Assembly: GCA_964405325.1 (NCBI GenBank)
Contig: CAYONM010000024.1
Span: 1 to 27,036, forward strand
Source of the DNA: CAYONM01 sp964405325
GTDB taxonomy: Bacteria > Planctomycetota > UBA11346
Reading direction: 5' to 3'
DNA: 27,036 nt
Shown: positions 1-6,986 of the stretch, in pieces
Position numbering within the stretch: position 1 is the stretch's first letter
Layout of the letters: the number at the start of each line of letters is the position of its first letter
Translations under genes and position numbers: made by a program
Notes under the pieces: generated by a model
Database searches by the model: none
Told to the model about the DNA's origin: nothing
Seen by the model: only the letters and a program-made list of their open reading frames with translations

Positions 1-292
1 CTACGCCCGTTCCGCATCTGCGAGAGCTTGCTCCCAAAATAATAGTCAGTGTTGATGGGTCCCTCAGAGGTCGAATTCGGCACGAATCCGATAAGAGCCA
101 GGCGAGCGCGTCCAAGCGCGAGGACCTGCGGTCCGCACTGATAAGGGCTATCATGCCGCCCCTTGGCCTTGAGAACGCACTTCGTCACTGGAATGACATT
201 GCGGGCGGACGAGCAGAAGAGCCCAGGGCGAGGCAGAGACGCCGCAGTCTGTTAGGTTAACGCTTATGGGGCGAGGCCCCCTCGGTATCGTA
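1..292. other. Non-coding start of window with small hairpins
   Basis: I see no credible gene here; the open frames are short, or antisense to the small gene at 293-568. It holds a perfect 5-bp hairpin with a 3-nt loop at 122-134 (GGACC-TGC-GGTCC) and a 4-bp inverted repeat CGCG/CGCG near 105-118. At 72-85 the sequence nearly matches a cDNA-library EcoRI adaptor; see findings. The stretch next to 293 holds the probable terminator of the minus-strand genes. Confidence 0.6.
268..284 (-). terminator. Hairpin after the minus-strand 293-2410 genes
   Basis: Two alternative perfect 5-bp triloop hairpins share bases: GGGGC-GAG-GCCCC at 268-280 and CGAGG-CCC-CCTCG at 272-284. They lie just past the TGA of the 91-aa gene. 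There is no clear U tract, so termination is an inference from position and stability. Confidence 0.4.
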
Positions 293-568
293 TCAACGTT
301 GTTCGTCGCCGCGGTGGTCGCTTTGTCGCATGCTGAGCACGCGACCGTCTTCGGCCTGGATGCGCAGGTGGCGGTAGACCCGGCGTTGCACGCCAGCGAA
401 ACCGTCCATGCCATCCAGGTGGCGGTCGCTGCTGAAGATCACGACCCAGGTTTGCTGGTCTTTGCTCAGTTCGACATCTTCGATGGTCAGATCTCGCACA
501 TCAGCCTGCTCGAAGAGTTCGAGCAGGCTGTCGCGGGCGATGCGGACGACATCTTTGAGTTCGATCAC
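293..568 (-). CDS. Small protein, unknown function (91 aa, PepSY-like tail?)
   Basis: I do not recognise the family. The protein is small and probably cytoplasmic, with no signal peptide or membrane segment. An N-terminal amphipathic helix (about 1-20) is followed by alternating strands. The tail around residues 60-80 (RVYRHLRIQAEDGRVLSM) resembles the strand-turn-strand of PepSY-like proteins, which is a weak clue only. The start is a GTG, 6 nt after the TAA of the OmpA-like lipoprotein gene, so the two are almost certainly co-transcribed. A GTG start and tight spacing suggest translational coupling. A hairpin follows the stop codon. It may assist the lipoprotein, but that rests on linkage alone. 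Confidence 0.7.
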   Translation of the reverse strand: MIELKDVVRIARDSLLELFEQADVRDLTIEDVELSKDQQTWVVIFSSDRHLDGMDGFAGVQRRVYRHLRIQAEDGRVLSMRQSDHRGDEQR

Positions 569-574
569 AGCGCT

Positions 575-1249
575 TTAGCCGCCAGCGGGAAGCTGCAGGT
601 AGATCTCGACCCGACGGTTGGCGGCCTTGCCGGAGGTGTCCTGGTTGGACGCGGCTGGGTCGAACTCACCACGGAAGGCGCCGCGGATGCGCTGAGGTTT
701 GATGCCAGCGGCCTGCAGGGCGCGGACCACTGCCGCAGAACGCATGGCGCTCAGGCCCCAGTTGTCGCCGAAGCGTTTTTTGGTTTCGGCGCGGACCACC
801 GGGGTGTTGTCGGTGTGACCTTCCACCAAGACATAGGTGTCGGTGTACTCGGGATCGTTCAGCAGCTGGGCCAGCTGCCGGATCGAGCCGACCGCGGCAT
901 CGTTGAGATCGGCGGAGCCCTTCTTGAAGGCGAAGTCCTGATCCAAAGCAACGCCGCCATCGCCGATGGCGGTCATGCCCGGAATCGTGCCACCGGCACT
1001 GCCCAGGTCGCGCAGCTGTGAGCCCAGGCCTTCGACGTGGGCACGCAGGCGTTGGTTTTCTTCGCGGGCCTTGTCGCGCTGCTCGGCCAGGAGCAAGTTC
1101 TCCTTGCTCAGCGCGGTGATTTCGGAGGTCAGGCGCTCGTTGTCGGCGCGCAGCTCTTCCAGCTCGACTTGGGCATTGCGGTTGCCGCAGCCGGAACTGA
1201 ACAGGGCGAAGACCGCCAGGGCGGTGCAGGTAATAGTACGTGTCTTCAT
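575..1249 (-). CDS. OmpA/MotB-domain lipoprotein
   Basis: This is a likely outer-membrane lipoprotein that grips peptidoglycan. Residues 1-21 form a lipoprotein signal ending in SSGC, with Cys21 as the lipid site; the -3 residue is Ser rather than the usual Leu, so the lipobox is weak. Residues 27-82 are heptad-rich coiled coil. The OmpA C-terminal domain spans about 103-222, with the signature EGHTDN (143-148) and NRRVEIY (211-217), including the Arg expected to contact diaminopimelate. I chose the ATG at 1249 because it begins the signal sequence and follows a GAGAGAG purine run; the upstream extension has no signal features. The coiled coil plus OmpA layout is like Pal or Lpp-type envelope tethers. 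The 91-aa gene follows it directly. Confidence 0.92.
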   Translation of the reverse strand: MKTRTITCTALAVFALFSSGCGNRNAQVELEELRADNERLTSEITALSKENLLLAEQRDKAREENQRLRAHVEGLGSQLRDLGSAGGTIPGMTAIGDGGVALDQDFAFKKGSADLNDAAVGSIRQLAQLLNDPEYTDTYVLVEGHTDNTPVVRAETKKRFGDNWGLSAMRSAAVVRALQAAGIKPQRIRGAFRGEFDPAASNQDTSGKAANRRVEIYLQLPAGG

Positions 1250-1341
1250 GCTGCTCTCTCTCGGTAGGTGGGTTCCAACCGTAGATTGGGATATCACCAT
1301 ACTATCTTTCACGACGATTTCAGGAGACACAAGAACAAATC

Positions 1342-1371
1342 GGGCCTGATGCTGCTAACAGCGTCAGGCCC
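1342..1371 (-). terminator. Stem-loop after the HTH membrane protein gene
   Basis: GGGCCTGA and TCAGGCCC pair as a perfect 8-bp outer stem, continued by GCTG/CAGC across one C-A mismatch with a TTAG loop. On the minus strand it is followed by a T-rich stretch (GATTTGTTCTTG). It lies about 30 nt past the TAA at 1403, so it would separate that gene from the lipoprotein gene. Confidence 0.7.
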
Positions 1372-1402
1372 TTTGTCTGATGGCAACCGTGTTGCCTTTG
1401 GA

Positions 1403-2410
1403 TTACTCGTTGGCAGTGGCGGTCAGTTTGTAGTCGCCGCTCTCGCGGGTGGCGCCTTGATCCAGTTCGACATTATAGGTGGCGATCACCAGACCGTCGT
1501 CGCTCTTGGCGTACGCTTGGACCGGCTCGTCGTTTTCATAGCGAATTTCGTCGATGATGACCTGGGCAATGCGATCTTCTTCGCCAGCGGCGTCATTCAA
1601 CCAATCGTCAAAGCGGAAGTGGGCGCCGTCCATGGGGACATGCGGCGAATCCGACAGTTTGGCGTGGATTTCGGGATTCGGTTCCACCGAGAAGCCGGCA
1701 ATGCCGCCGGCGCGCTCTGCGTACCAGCCAGTGGCGCTACCGTGGACGCGCTCGCCGGTATGGTAGGTGTCGGTTTCGGACGGAACGATGGCCAGGTTGA
1801 TGAACGGGCCGACGGCCAGCAACAGCACCACTGCCAGAGCTCCCGCCAGGACCAGTTCCACGGGGCCGGCATCGGCTTCGGTGTTGATGGATTCATAGCG
1901 TTGCGAATGCACGCTGCGCCGGGAGGAGGGGCGACGGTCGTCGTCATCGTCTTGCAGGTCGCCGTAATCGACGTTTTCCAGATCGCCACCAGTGGCATCG
2001 ACCAGGGTCTCGTCCACTTCCGACATCACGGCGGTGTTGCTTTCGGTGAAGCTGAGCTCTTCGGTGGGACCGCTCTGGCCGCCATCGTCGAAGTCGACCA
2101 ACTCCAGCTGATCGCTCTCGTCAAAGGTGATGGCGGCATCTTGGCTGTCGGAGGCCAGGGTGGCCTGACTGTCTTCGATTACATCGCCCAGGTCGATGGA
2201 CAGGTCTTCACTGTCCTCGGCCAGGATGATGGTGCCGTCATCGCTCTCGATGCTTTTTTGCAGGGTCTGGACATCGGCACCATTGATCAGCAGACGACCA
2301 TCCACGCTTTGTGCGCGCAATTGACCGGTGTTGATGTATTCGCGCAGGGTGCCCTCGTCGCAACCGAGAATGCGCATCGCTTCATTGATATCGATCATCG
2401 GGTCGGCCAT
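1403..2410 (-). CDS. Membrane-anchored helix-turn-helix protein with acidic linker
   Basis: The protein has 335 residues. Residues 4-50 read as an excisionase/MerR-type helix-turn-helix (HTH_17-like): INEAMRILGCDEGTLREYI, then a two-strand wing. Residues 52-160 are a very acidic, low-complexity linker rich in Asp, Glu and Ser. One hydrophobic helix at about 184-208 is followed by a C-terminal region of about 125 residues, predicted to be extracytoplasmic, with a beta-rich pattern and no family I recognise. The order cytoplasmic HTH, linker, single membrane pass and outside domain resembles RodZ or membrane one-component regulators. The ATG at 2410 was chosen over one 27 nt upstream because GGAG lies 6 nt before it and the HTH starts at once. 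DNA binding and partner are unproven. Confidence 0.85.
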   Translation of the reverse strand: MADPMIDINEAMRILGCDEGTLREYINTGQLRAQSVDGRLLINGADVQTLQKSIESDDGTIILAEDSEDLSIDLGDVIEDSQATLASDSQDAAITFDESDQLELVDFDDGGQSGPTEELSFTESNTAVMSEVDETLVDATGGDLENVDYGDLQDDDDDRRPSSRRSVHSQRYESINTEADAGPVELVLAGALAVVLLLAVGPFINLAIVPSETDTYHTGERVHGSATGWYAERAGGIAGFSVEPNPEIHAKLSDSPHVPMDGAHFRFDDWLNDAAGEEDRIAQVIIDEIRYENDEPVQAYAKSDDGLVIATYNVELDQGATRESGDYKLTATANE

Positions 2411-2459
2411 CGTCGCTCCAATCAGGCACGCTGACACGCGTGGATCGGGAGGCTAGAGC

Positions 2460-2473
2460 GGGGCGCAAAGCCC
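2460..2473 (-). terminator. Small GC hairpin after the amidase gene
   Basis: On the minus strand the bases read GGGC-TTTGC-GCCCC, a 4-bp stem lying 10 nt past the amidase TGA. There is no U tract. The GGGCTTTGC core recurs at 15054 and 16376. Confidence 0.35.
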
Positions 2474-2483
2474 ATCAAGCGGG

Positions 2484-3188
2484 TCACTGGGTCAGAGGTG
2501 ACTGCGGCTGATACACGTTGCTGGCATTGTTGGCGTCCAAGGCAGCCTGTCGGTAGACTGGCAGCAATTGTCGAATGCGGCGTTGCAGTCGCGCTATGCT
2601 GAAGAAGCGACCGGGGCATTTAGTGGCTTTGACCTTGCGATGACCGATCACGGCGTCGATTCGCAGGGTGGGGTTGGTGGTGATCAGCAGGGCGCAGAGA
2701 TGGGCGCAGCGTTCCAGCAGCAGGGCGGGGAGCGGGTCGCGGTTGTAGTTGCCGATGACACAGATGCCGATGCCATACTCGTTGTACTCCCGGTTGCTGG
2801 CGTGCGCGCCGTGCCGTTGTCGGTACCAGCGGAAGGTGGCATCGATCTGGCCGGCGGGCATGCCCTTGCCATTGCCGATGACGAAGTGATAGCCGACGCC
2901 ATCCCAGCCTTTGTTAGCAAAATGGTCATGATCGATGATCTGGCTGTTGCCGTGATCGGTACCAGAGTGGTGGATGACGATATGTCGCCAGGGACGGATG
3001 GGTGCAATGGGGGTGATAGCGCTGGCTTGCAGCAACCCACCGGCCGGGGGTATGTTGGTACTGTTGGCCAAATGCAGCAGCCAGAGAGTGGCGACCAGAG
3101 CCAGGCCCAGCAACGGCAGGTAACGGCGCAGGCAGCGCCAGTTGCTACTGGGCTGCTCGTCGATGATGTCGGCCGAAACCTGTTGCAC
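2484..3188 (-). CDS. Membrane-anchored N-acetylmuramoyl-L-alanine amidase (PGRP type)
   Basis: This enzyme cuts the bond between MurNAc and L-Ala in peptidoglycan, using zinc. Residues 23-42 are a membrane anchor, placing the catalytic domain (about 65-200) in the periplasm. The fold matches Amidase_2/PGRP: IVIHHSGT (70-77) with zinc ligand His73, GVGYHFVIGNGKG (97-109), and GHRKVKATKCPG (182-193) with His183 and Cys191. The 8-residue spacing between the last two is that of T7 lysozyme. The length, 234 aa, suits a single domain plus anchor. The start is a GTG whose G is the last base of the upstream gene's TAG (TAGTG), which implies translational coupling. It is likely to act in wall remodelling or recycling rather than defence. 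Confidence 0.92.
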   Translation of the reverse strand: MQQVSADIIDEQPSSNWRCLRRYLPLLGLALVATLWLLHLANSTNIPPAGGLLQASAITPIAPIRPWRHIVIHHSGTDHGNSQIIDHDHFANKGWDGVGYHFVIGNGKGMPAGQIDATFRWYRQRHGAHASNREYNEYGIGICVIGNYNRDPLPALLLERCAHLCALLITTNPTLRIDAVIGHRKVKATKCPGRFFSIARLQRRIRQLLPVYRQAALDANNASNVYQPQSPLTQ

Positions 3189-3649
3189 TACGAGGCCTCG
3201 TCAACGAACACGCTGACCGTTGCCTGCGGCAGCAGGCTGCCATCGCTCAGGGCCTGGCGGGCCAGGCTGACGCGCCAATAGGGACGCAAGCGTGCACGCT
3301 GGCGTCCCGCTTCGCTCTGCAACTGCTGATGACTCAGGCCCAGCTCGGCGATCGGTCCCGGATGCGGCAGGCTCAGGCTGCGCAGGTCCCGGTAATCTTC
3401 GATCACCAGTTCTGCGGTCGGCCGGGCCAAGCCGACAAAGGGATGGCCGATGGTGCCATGCCATGTGGCCGGATCGCCATCGGGCGGCAGGCTGAACCAG
3501 ATCTGCACTGCCCCCTGGGGGGTGAAGCCCTGTTCTTGCAGCTCTTCGTGGACTCGGCGTGACGCCGACCAGGGGTCGTCGGGATAGCCGGTGCAGGCGA
3601 TGCCAGCCAGGCGCAGGTTGCCGAGGCGGGTGTGGGTGATCGAAGCCAT
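3188..3649 (-). CDS. Possible GyrI-like small-molecule-binding protein
   Basis: The protein has 153 residues and no signal peptide or membrane helix. The pattern of two repeated strand-helix halves, a Pro-Gly turn near 96-98 (HPGPIAEL) and a C-terminal strand (ATVSVFVDE) is reminiscent of GyrI-like/SRPBCC-type effector-binding domains. I would not assign it more firmly. The ATG at 3649 has GGAG 9 nt upstream, and the conserved-looking part begins there. The longer open frame running upstream to 4600 is antisense to the cold-shock gene and is not credible. The stop codon overlaps the GTG of the amidase gene, so the two proteins are made together, though no functional link is obvious. Confidence 0.7.
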   Translation of the reverse strand: MASITHTRLGNLRLAGIACTGYPDDPWSASRRVHEELQEQGFTPQGAVQIWFSLPPDGDPATWHGTIGHPFVGLARPTAELVIEDYRDLRSLSLPHPGPIAELGLSHQQLQSEAGRQRARLRPYWRVSLARQALSDGSLLPQATVSVFVDEAS

Positions 3650-3701
3650 GGCGCGTACTCCGCTGCGGATGCTGCTGGTGGTGACGCCGTCCTCCAGTCT
3701 T

Positions 3702-3779
3702 GGTTCCGTTAAGCTTGTTCTGCGGAACCCGTACGGCTGTGGCCAGTGGCGAGCGGGATGGTGGGACATGGTCTCCCGC
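3702..3779. promoter_or_regulatory. Two inverted repeats between divergent genes
   Basis: The 225-bp divergent region between 3649 and 3875 holds GGTTCCG (3702-3708) paired with CGGAACC (3723-3729), with a 14-nt centre containing TTAAGCTT. It also holds GCGGGA (3753-3758) paired with TCCCGC (3774-3779). They could be operators or leader-RNA stems; the sequence alone does not decide. Confidence 0.4.
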
Positions 3780-3853
3780 GCAAGGGGGGCCGGCAGGCAT
3801 GCTGCTGGTGCAGTGGCCCAATCCGCGCTCGCATCCGAGCACCACGGCCTATG

Positions 3854-3871
3854 CTCCCTTAAATCAGGGAG
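3854..3871 (+). promoter_or_regulatory. Hairpin covering the cold-shock gene ribosome binding site
   Basis: CTCCCT (3854-3859) pairs perfectly with AGGGAG (3866-3871) around a 6-nt A/T-rich loop. The 3' arm is the Shine-Dalgarno-like sequence 3 nt before the ATG at 3875. Folding would hide it. Confidence 0.5.
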
Positions 3872-3874
3872 CCG

Positions 3875-4441
3875 ATGCTGGTGTCGGCGACCGTGCCCGA
3901 GCACAGCAACAATGGGAGAATTGGTGCCTTGTTGACCGGTAGTGTGGCCCGCTTTGATGCGCGGCGTGGATATGGATTTCTGGTGCCCGATGACGGTGGT
4001 GAGGACGTGTTTGTCCACCAGAACAACATCAACATGGAAGGCTTCCGCTATCTCAATCCCGGAGAACGGGTGCGATTTGATGTGGAGGAAGGCGCCCGTG
4101 GCCGCAAGGCCGTGGCGGTGGAATTGCTTGAGGAACGCGTTGAGCGGCGTGATGACAACCGCCGCAACAACACCAATGGCAATGGCAATGGCGGGCGTCG
4201 TCAGGAGCGCCGGCCGCGCAGTGATGATCGCTACGTTGCCAGTGGCGGCGACGATGATGGCCGTTTGGCACAGGCTGTGGACAAGCTGCGGCGCAAGCAG
4301 GAGCGGCTGGTCACTATCCTGGTGGAAAAGGACGTCCTCGCTCCTGGTGAAATCGACCAGCTGCCCGGTCTGGAAGAGATTCAGGCCACCACCGGCCTGG
4401 ATGCCGATCTGATCGACGACGACGACGACAGCGAGGACTGA
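3875..4441 (+). CDS. Cold-shock-domain RNA-binding protein with acidic C-terminal extension
   Basis: Residues 21-85 form a cold-shock domain: TGSVARFDARRGYGFL carries RNP1 (GYGFL, 32-36) and DVFVH (44-48) is RNP2. It should bind single-stranded RNA or DNA. Beyond the domain come an Arg/Asn/Gly-rich linker (90-115, with NGNGNGG), a helical segment (128-165) and an acidic tail (DDDDDSED). At 188 aa it is far longer than the 65-70 aa CspA type. The start is uncertain. ATG 3875 has AGGGAG only 3 nt away and adds about 18 unconserved residues, while TTG 3929 or 3932 follows GGGAG at 3914-3918 with better spacing and would start at the domain itself. The gene stands alone between the divergent 3649 gene and zwf. 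Confidence 0.88.
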   Translation: MLVSATVPEHSNNGRIGALLTGSVARFDARRGYGFLVPDDGGEDVFVHQNNINMEGFRYLNPGERVRFDVEEGARGRKAVAVELLEERVERRDDNRRNNTNGNGNGGRRQERRPRSDDRYVASGGDDDGRLAQAVDKLRRKQERLVTILVEKDVLAPGEIDQLPGLEEIQATTGLDADLIDDDDDSED

Positions 4442-4605
4442 TCGGAGCTTGCTCCCGGTTCTTGCGCGAAGCCAGTGTCTGGTTCCCGGTCCAGGTGATC
4501 GGGAGGCATGCCGCTGGCGGTCCCGGCCGTCGTCTCTCGGTTGGGACCACTGACCAGACCAGACGATAGACAGCCTGGGACGCATCTGCCCTCCAGCCAT
4601 TGTGG

Positions 4606-4623
4606 TACGACCGTGGGGTCGTA
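4606..4623 (+). promoter_or_regulatory. Leader hairpin before zwf
   Basis: TACGACC (4606-4612) pairs perfectly with GGTCGTA (4617-4623) around a GTGG loop. It lies 25 nt before the zwf ATG. The 8-mer GACCGTGG in it recurs at 4625-4632, just ahead of the GGAGGA ribosome binding site. It could be an operator or an RNA structure. Confidence 0.45.
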
Positions 4624-4647
4624 GGACCGTGGCCGGAGGAAGGTGAG

Positions 4648-6093
4648 ATGTCCGACTGCGAATTGACCCAGGTGGTCATCCTTGGTGCGTCTGGGGATCT
4701 GACGGCGCGGAAGTTGGTGCCAGGCCTGTTCAATGCTCGGCGGAATGGTTTTTTTCCGGGCAAGGTGCGGCTGGTTGGCGTGGCGCGACGAGACTGGGAT
4801 GACCAGAGTTTTCGCCGCCATCTACAGGAGCACGTGCCGACGGCCTTGCGGCAGGAGGCCGATTGGCCTGATTATCTGGACAAGGTGTCCTACGTCCGGA
4901 CCCATCTGGATAGCAGCGAAGATTTCCAGGCACTCGCTGCGCGCCTGGACGAACTCTCCGGCCAGTGCATGAACCGGGTGTTTTATCTGGCAGTCAAACC
5001 CGACCTGTTTCTGGCGAGTGTGCGAGGTCTCAAACAGGCTGGTCTGTTGGGACCCAGCGAGCACTGCCAGTGCAAGGCGCGCGTGGTAGTGGAGAAACCG
5101 TTTGGTTACGATCTGGCTTCGGCCCAGGAGTTGAATCAGGAACTGCTGGGGCTGCTGGATGAAGACCAGCTGTACCGCATTGACCATTATCTGGGCAAGG
5201 AGACGGTGCAGAACATTCTCGCTTTCCGTTTCCGCAATGCCTTCTTCGAACCGCTCTGGAATCATAAATACGTCGAATTGGTCCAGATCACTGTGGCCGA
5301 GGACCTGGGTATGGAAGGCGGGCGCGGCGGCTATTATGATCGCTCGGGTGCGTTGCGCGATATTGTTCAGAATCATGCCCTGCAGCTGCTGGCCCTGGTG
5401 GCCATGGAGCCGCCGGCTTCGCTGCATGCCGATGATATTCGCAACGAGAAGGTCAAAGTGCTCCGCTGTCTGCGGCCGCCAGCTGATCAAGGTGAGGTGG
5501 CCGATCACGTGGTGCGGGCGCAGTATCAGGGGTATCGGGATGAGCCCGGTGTTGCTGCGGATTCCGAGACGGAAACCTATCTGGCGGCGCGGACCTCCAT
5601 CGACAACTGGCGCTGGGGTGGCACGCCTTTCCTGATCCGCACCGGCAAGCACCTGCCCCGGCGTTTCACCAGCATCCTGGTGCAGTTTCGCATGCCGCCG
5701 CATGCCTTGTTTGGCAGTTGGGCCGAATGCCACCTGCGACCCAACAGTATTCACCTGCGTATACAACCGGAAGAAGGCATCGATCTGACCTTCGACGTCA
5801 AACGCCCGGGGCCTGACAACACTGCCATGGTCGCCAACAAGATGAGCTTCGATTACGACGAGGCCTTTCATGAACCTCGTGCCGAGGCCTATCAACGTTT
5901 GTTGCAGGATGTGATCGTTGGCGATCAGTCCTTGTTCATCCGGACCGACGAAGTGGCGGCCAGCTGGGCCTGGGCCGATAGCTTGCGCCGCGCCATGGAG
6001 CAGACGTCGGTGCGTAGCTATGAGCCGGGCAGCTGGGGTCCGGCTGAAGCTGATGCCCTGTTCGGCCACTGCGAGGGCCGTTGGCAACGGTGA
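4648..6093 (+). CDS. zwf: Glucose-6-phosphate 1-dehydrogenase
   Basis: It oxidises glucose 6-phosphate to 6-phosphogluconolactone, reducing NADP(+) (or NAD(+)), in the cytoplasm; this is the entry to the oxidative pentose phosphate and Entner-Doudoroff routes. At 481 aa the length is normal. The nucleotide-binding motif GASGDLTARKL begins at residue 13, EKPFG is at 149-153, and the active-site signature RIDHYLGKE is at 177-185, with the catalytic His-containing IDHYLGKE intact. The ATG at 4648 follows GGAGGAAGG with 7-nt spacing; the longer open frame from 4600 lacks a site and is not conserved-looking. Its TGA lies 12 nt before pgl, and the pgl ribosome binding site abuts the stop, so the two form an operon catalysing consecutive steps. 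Confidence 0.97.
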   Translation: MSDCELTQVVILGASGDLTARKLVPGLFNARRNGFFPGKVRLVGVARRDWDDQSFRRHLQEHVPTALRQEADWPDYLDKVSYVRTHLDSSEDFQALAARLDELSGQCMNRVFYLAVKPDLFLASVRGLKQAGLLGPSEHCQCKARVVVEKPFGYDLASAQELNQELLGLLDEDQLYRIDHYLGKETVQNILAFRFRNAFFEPLWNHKYVELVQITVAEDLGMEGGRGGYYDRSGALRDIVQNHALQLLALVAMEPPASLHADDIRNEKVKVLRCLRPPADQGEVADHVVRAQYQGYRDEPGVAADSETETYLAARTSIDNWRWGGTPFLIRTGKHLPRRFTSILVQFRMPPHALFGSWAECHLRPNSIHLRIQPEEGIDLTFDVKRPGPDNTAMVANKMSFDYDEAFHEPRAEAYQRLLQDVIVGDQSLFIRTDEVAASWAWADSLRRAMEQTSVRSYEPGSWGPAEADALFGHCEGRWQR

Positions 6094-6105
6094 CGGAGCC
6101 ACGAC

Positions 6106-6795
6106 ATGCTGACCATCCTACCTTTCCAGGCGCGAAGCCTGGCTGAGACCATCGACAGTTATCTGGAAGCGGCTGTGACTGAACGAGGTCGTGCCAGCCT
6201 GGCGATTCCGGGTGGCCGGTCACCCGGGCCGGTCTTGCATGAGCTGGCCGGCTTGTTGTCCGATTACGTTCGAGCGCGCCTGCATTTGTTCTGGGTGGAC
6301 GAACGGGCCGTGCCCGTGGGCCATGCCGATCGCAATGATGCGGCCATGTTGGCTGCTTGGCAGACCGGTGGTGAGTTGCCGGCCGGAGTGCATGCGATGC
6401 CGGCGGAAGTCGAAGATCTGGAGCAGGCGGCTGAAGCCTATGCCGCGACTCTGGCTGAACACTGCAGCGGTGTGGTGGATGTCTGTCTACTGGGCATTGG
6501 TGAAGATGGCCACATCGCCAGCCTGTTTCCCGAGCACCTGGGCCTGCATGAATTGAGCCCGGTGTTTGCTGTCACCGACAGTCCCAAGCCGCCACCGCGC
6601 CGGCTGACCGTGGGCTTGCCGGTTCTGATCTCGGCGCGGCAACGACTGGTGTTGGCCTTGGGGGCGGACAAGGGGCGCGTAGCGCGTGCGGTCCAGGCTC
6701 AAACGGCGTCCAGCGCCTGTCCGGTGTCGCTCTTACCGGCTGCGGGGACCGCTTGGTACCTGGATGAAGCGGCCTCAAAGGCTTTCAGAGACTGA
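6106..6795 (+). CDS. pgl: 6-phosphogluconolactonase
   Basis: It hydrolyses 6-phosphogluconolactone to 6-phosphogluconate, the step after zwf. The 229-aa protein shows the DevB/Pgl family signatures in order: IPGGRSP (34-40), WVDERAVP (63-70) with HADRNDAAM after it in place of the usual SNDAM-type motif, and LLGIGEDGHIASLFP (128-142), which carries the catalytic acid and His. There is no signal peptide, so it is cytoplasmic. The ATG has GGAG 7 nt upstream, directly after the zwf stop. A hairpin at 6809-6826 follows the TGA. The lactone opens spontaneously but damages proteins, so the coupling with zwf makes biological sense. Confidence 0.95.
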   Translation: MLTILPFQARSLAETIDSYLEAAVTERGRASLAIPGGRSPGPVLHELAGLLSDYVRARLHLFWVDERAVPVGHADRNDAAMLAAWQTGGELPAGVHAMPAEVEDLEQAAEAYAATLAEHCSGVVDVCLLGIGEDGHIASLFPEHLGLHELSPVFAVTDSPKPPPRRLTVGLPVLISARQRLVLALGADKGRVARAVQAQTASSACPVSLLPAAGTAWYLDEAASKAFRD

Positions 6796-6801
6796 GCTTC
6801 C

Positions 6802-6918
6802 ATGCAATCGGGGCAGATCGGCCCCGGCTTTGGTAAAAACCTGTTGCTGCTCAAGAACGCTGCCGATAAGCTCCGCGCTCCGGCGGCTGTGCCATGGCGG
6901 CTGGAACAGGCTGCCTGA
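6802..6918 (+). CDS. Possible 38-aa ORF after pgl (weak)
   Basis: An ATG-to-TGA frame of 38 codons begins 6 nt after the pgl stop. The peptide includes FGKNLLLLKNAADKLRAP and has ordinary codon use. NAADKLR also occurs at the start of type I methylase subunits, but nothing else supports that. There is no clear ribosome binding site, and the frame overlaps the putative pgl terminator, so it may be chance. Confidence 0.2.
   Translation: MQSGQIGPGFGKNLLLLKNAADKLRAPAAVPWRLEQAA
6809..6826 (+). terminator. Hairpin after pgl
   Basis: CGGGGC (6809-6814) pairs perfectly with GCCCCG (6821-6826) around a 6-nt loop, 13 nt past the pgl stop. It is followed by GCTTTGG, not a true U tract. Confidence 0.45.
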
Positions 6919-6986
6919 AGGTGGTCATTAGTGGCTGTCTGGTGCGAAAATGCCGGCAGGAAACCGAAGCAAGGGACTGAAGTCGC

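Noticed and set aside
266..1021. 251-aa plus-strand frame at the left end
   Set aside because: It is antisense to the lipoprotein and 91-aa genes, which have clear domain and signal features; high GC opens the opposite strand.
4444..4455. GGAGCTTGCTCC as a terminator of the cold-shock gene
   Set aside because: It is a 4-bp stem with no U tract 3 nt past the stop codon; too weak to call, although AGCTTGCTCCC also occurs at 25-35.
3188..4600. 470-aa minus-strand open frame
   Set aside because: Only its last 153 codons look like protein. The rest is antisense to the cold-shock gene and the divergent leader, and a good ribosome binding site marks the ATG at 3649.
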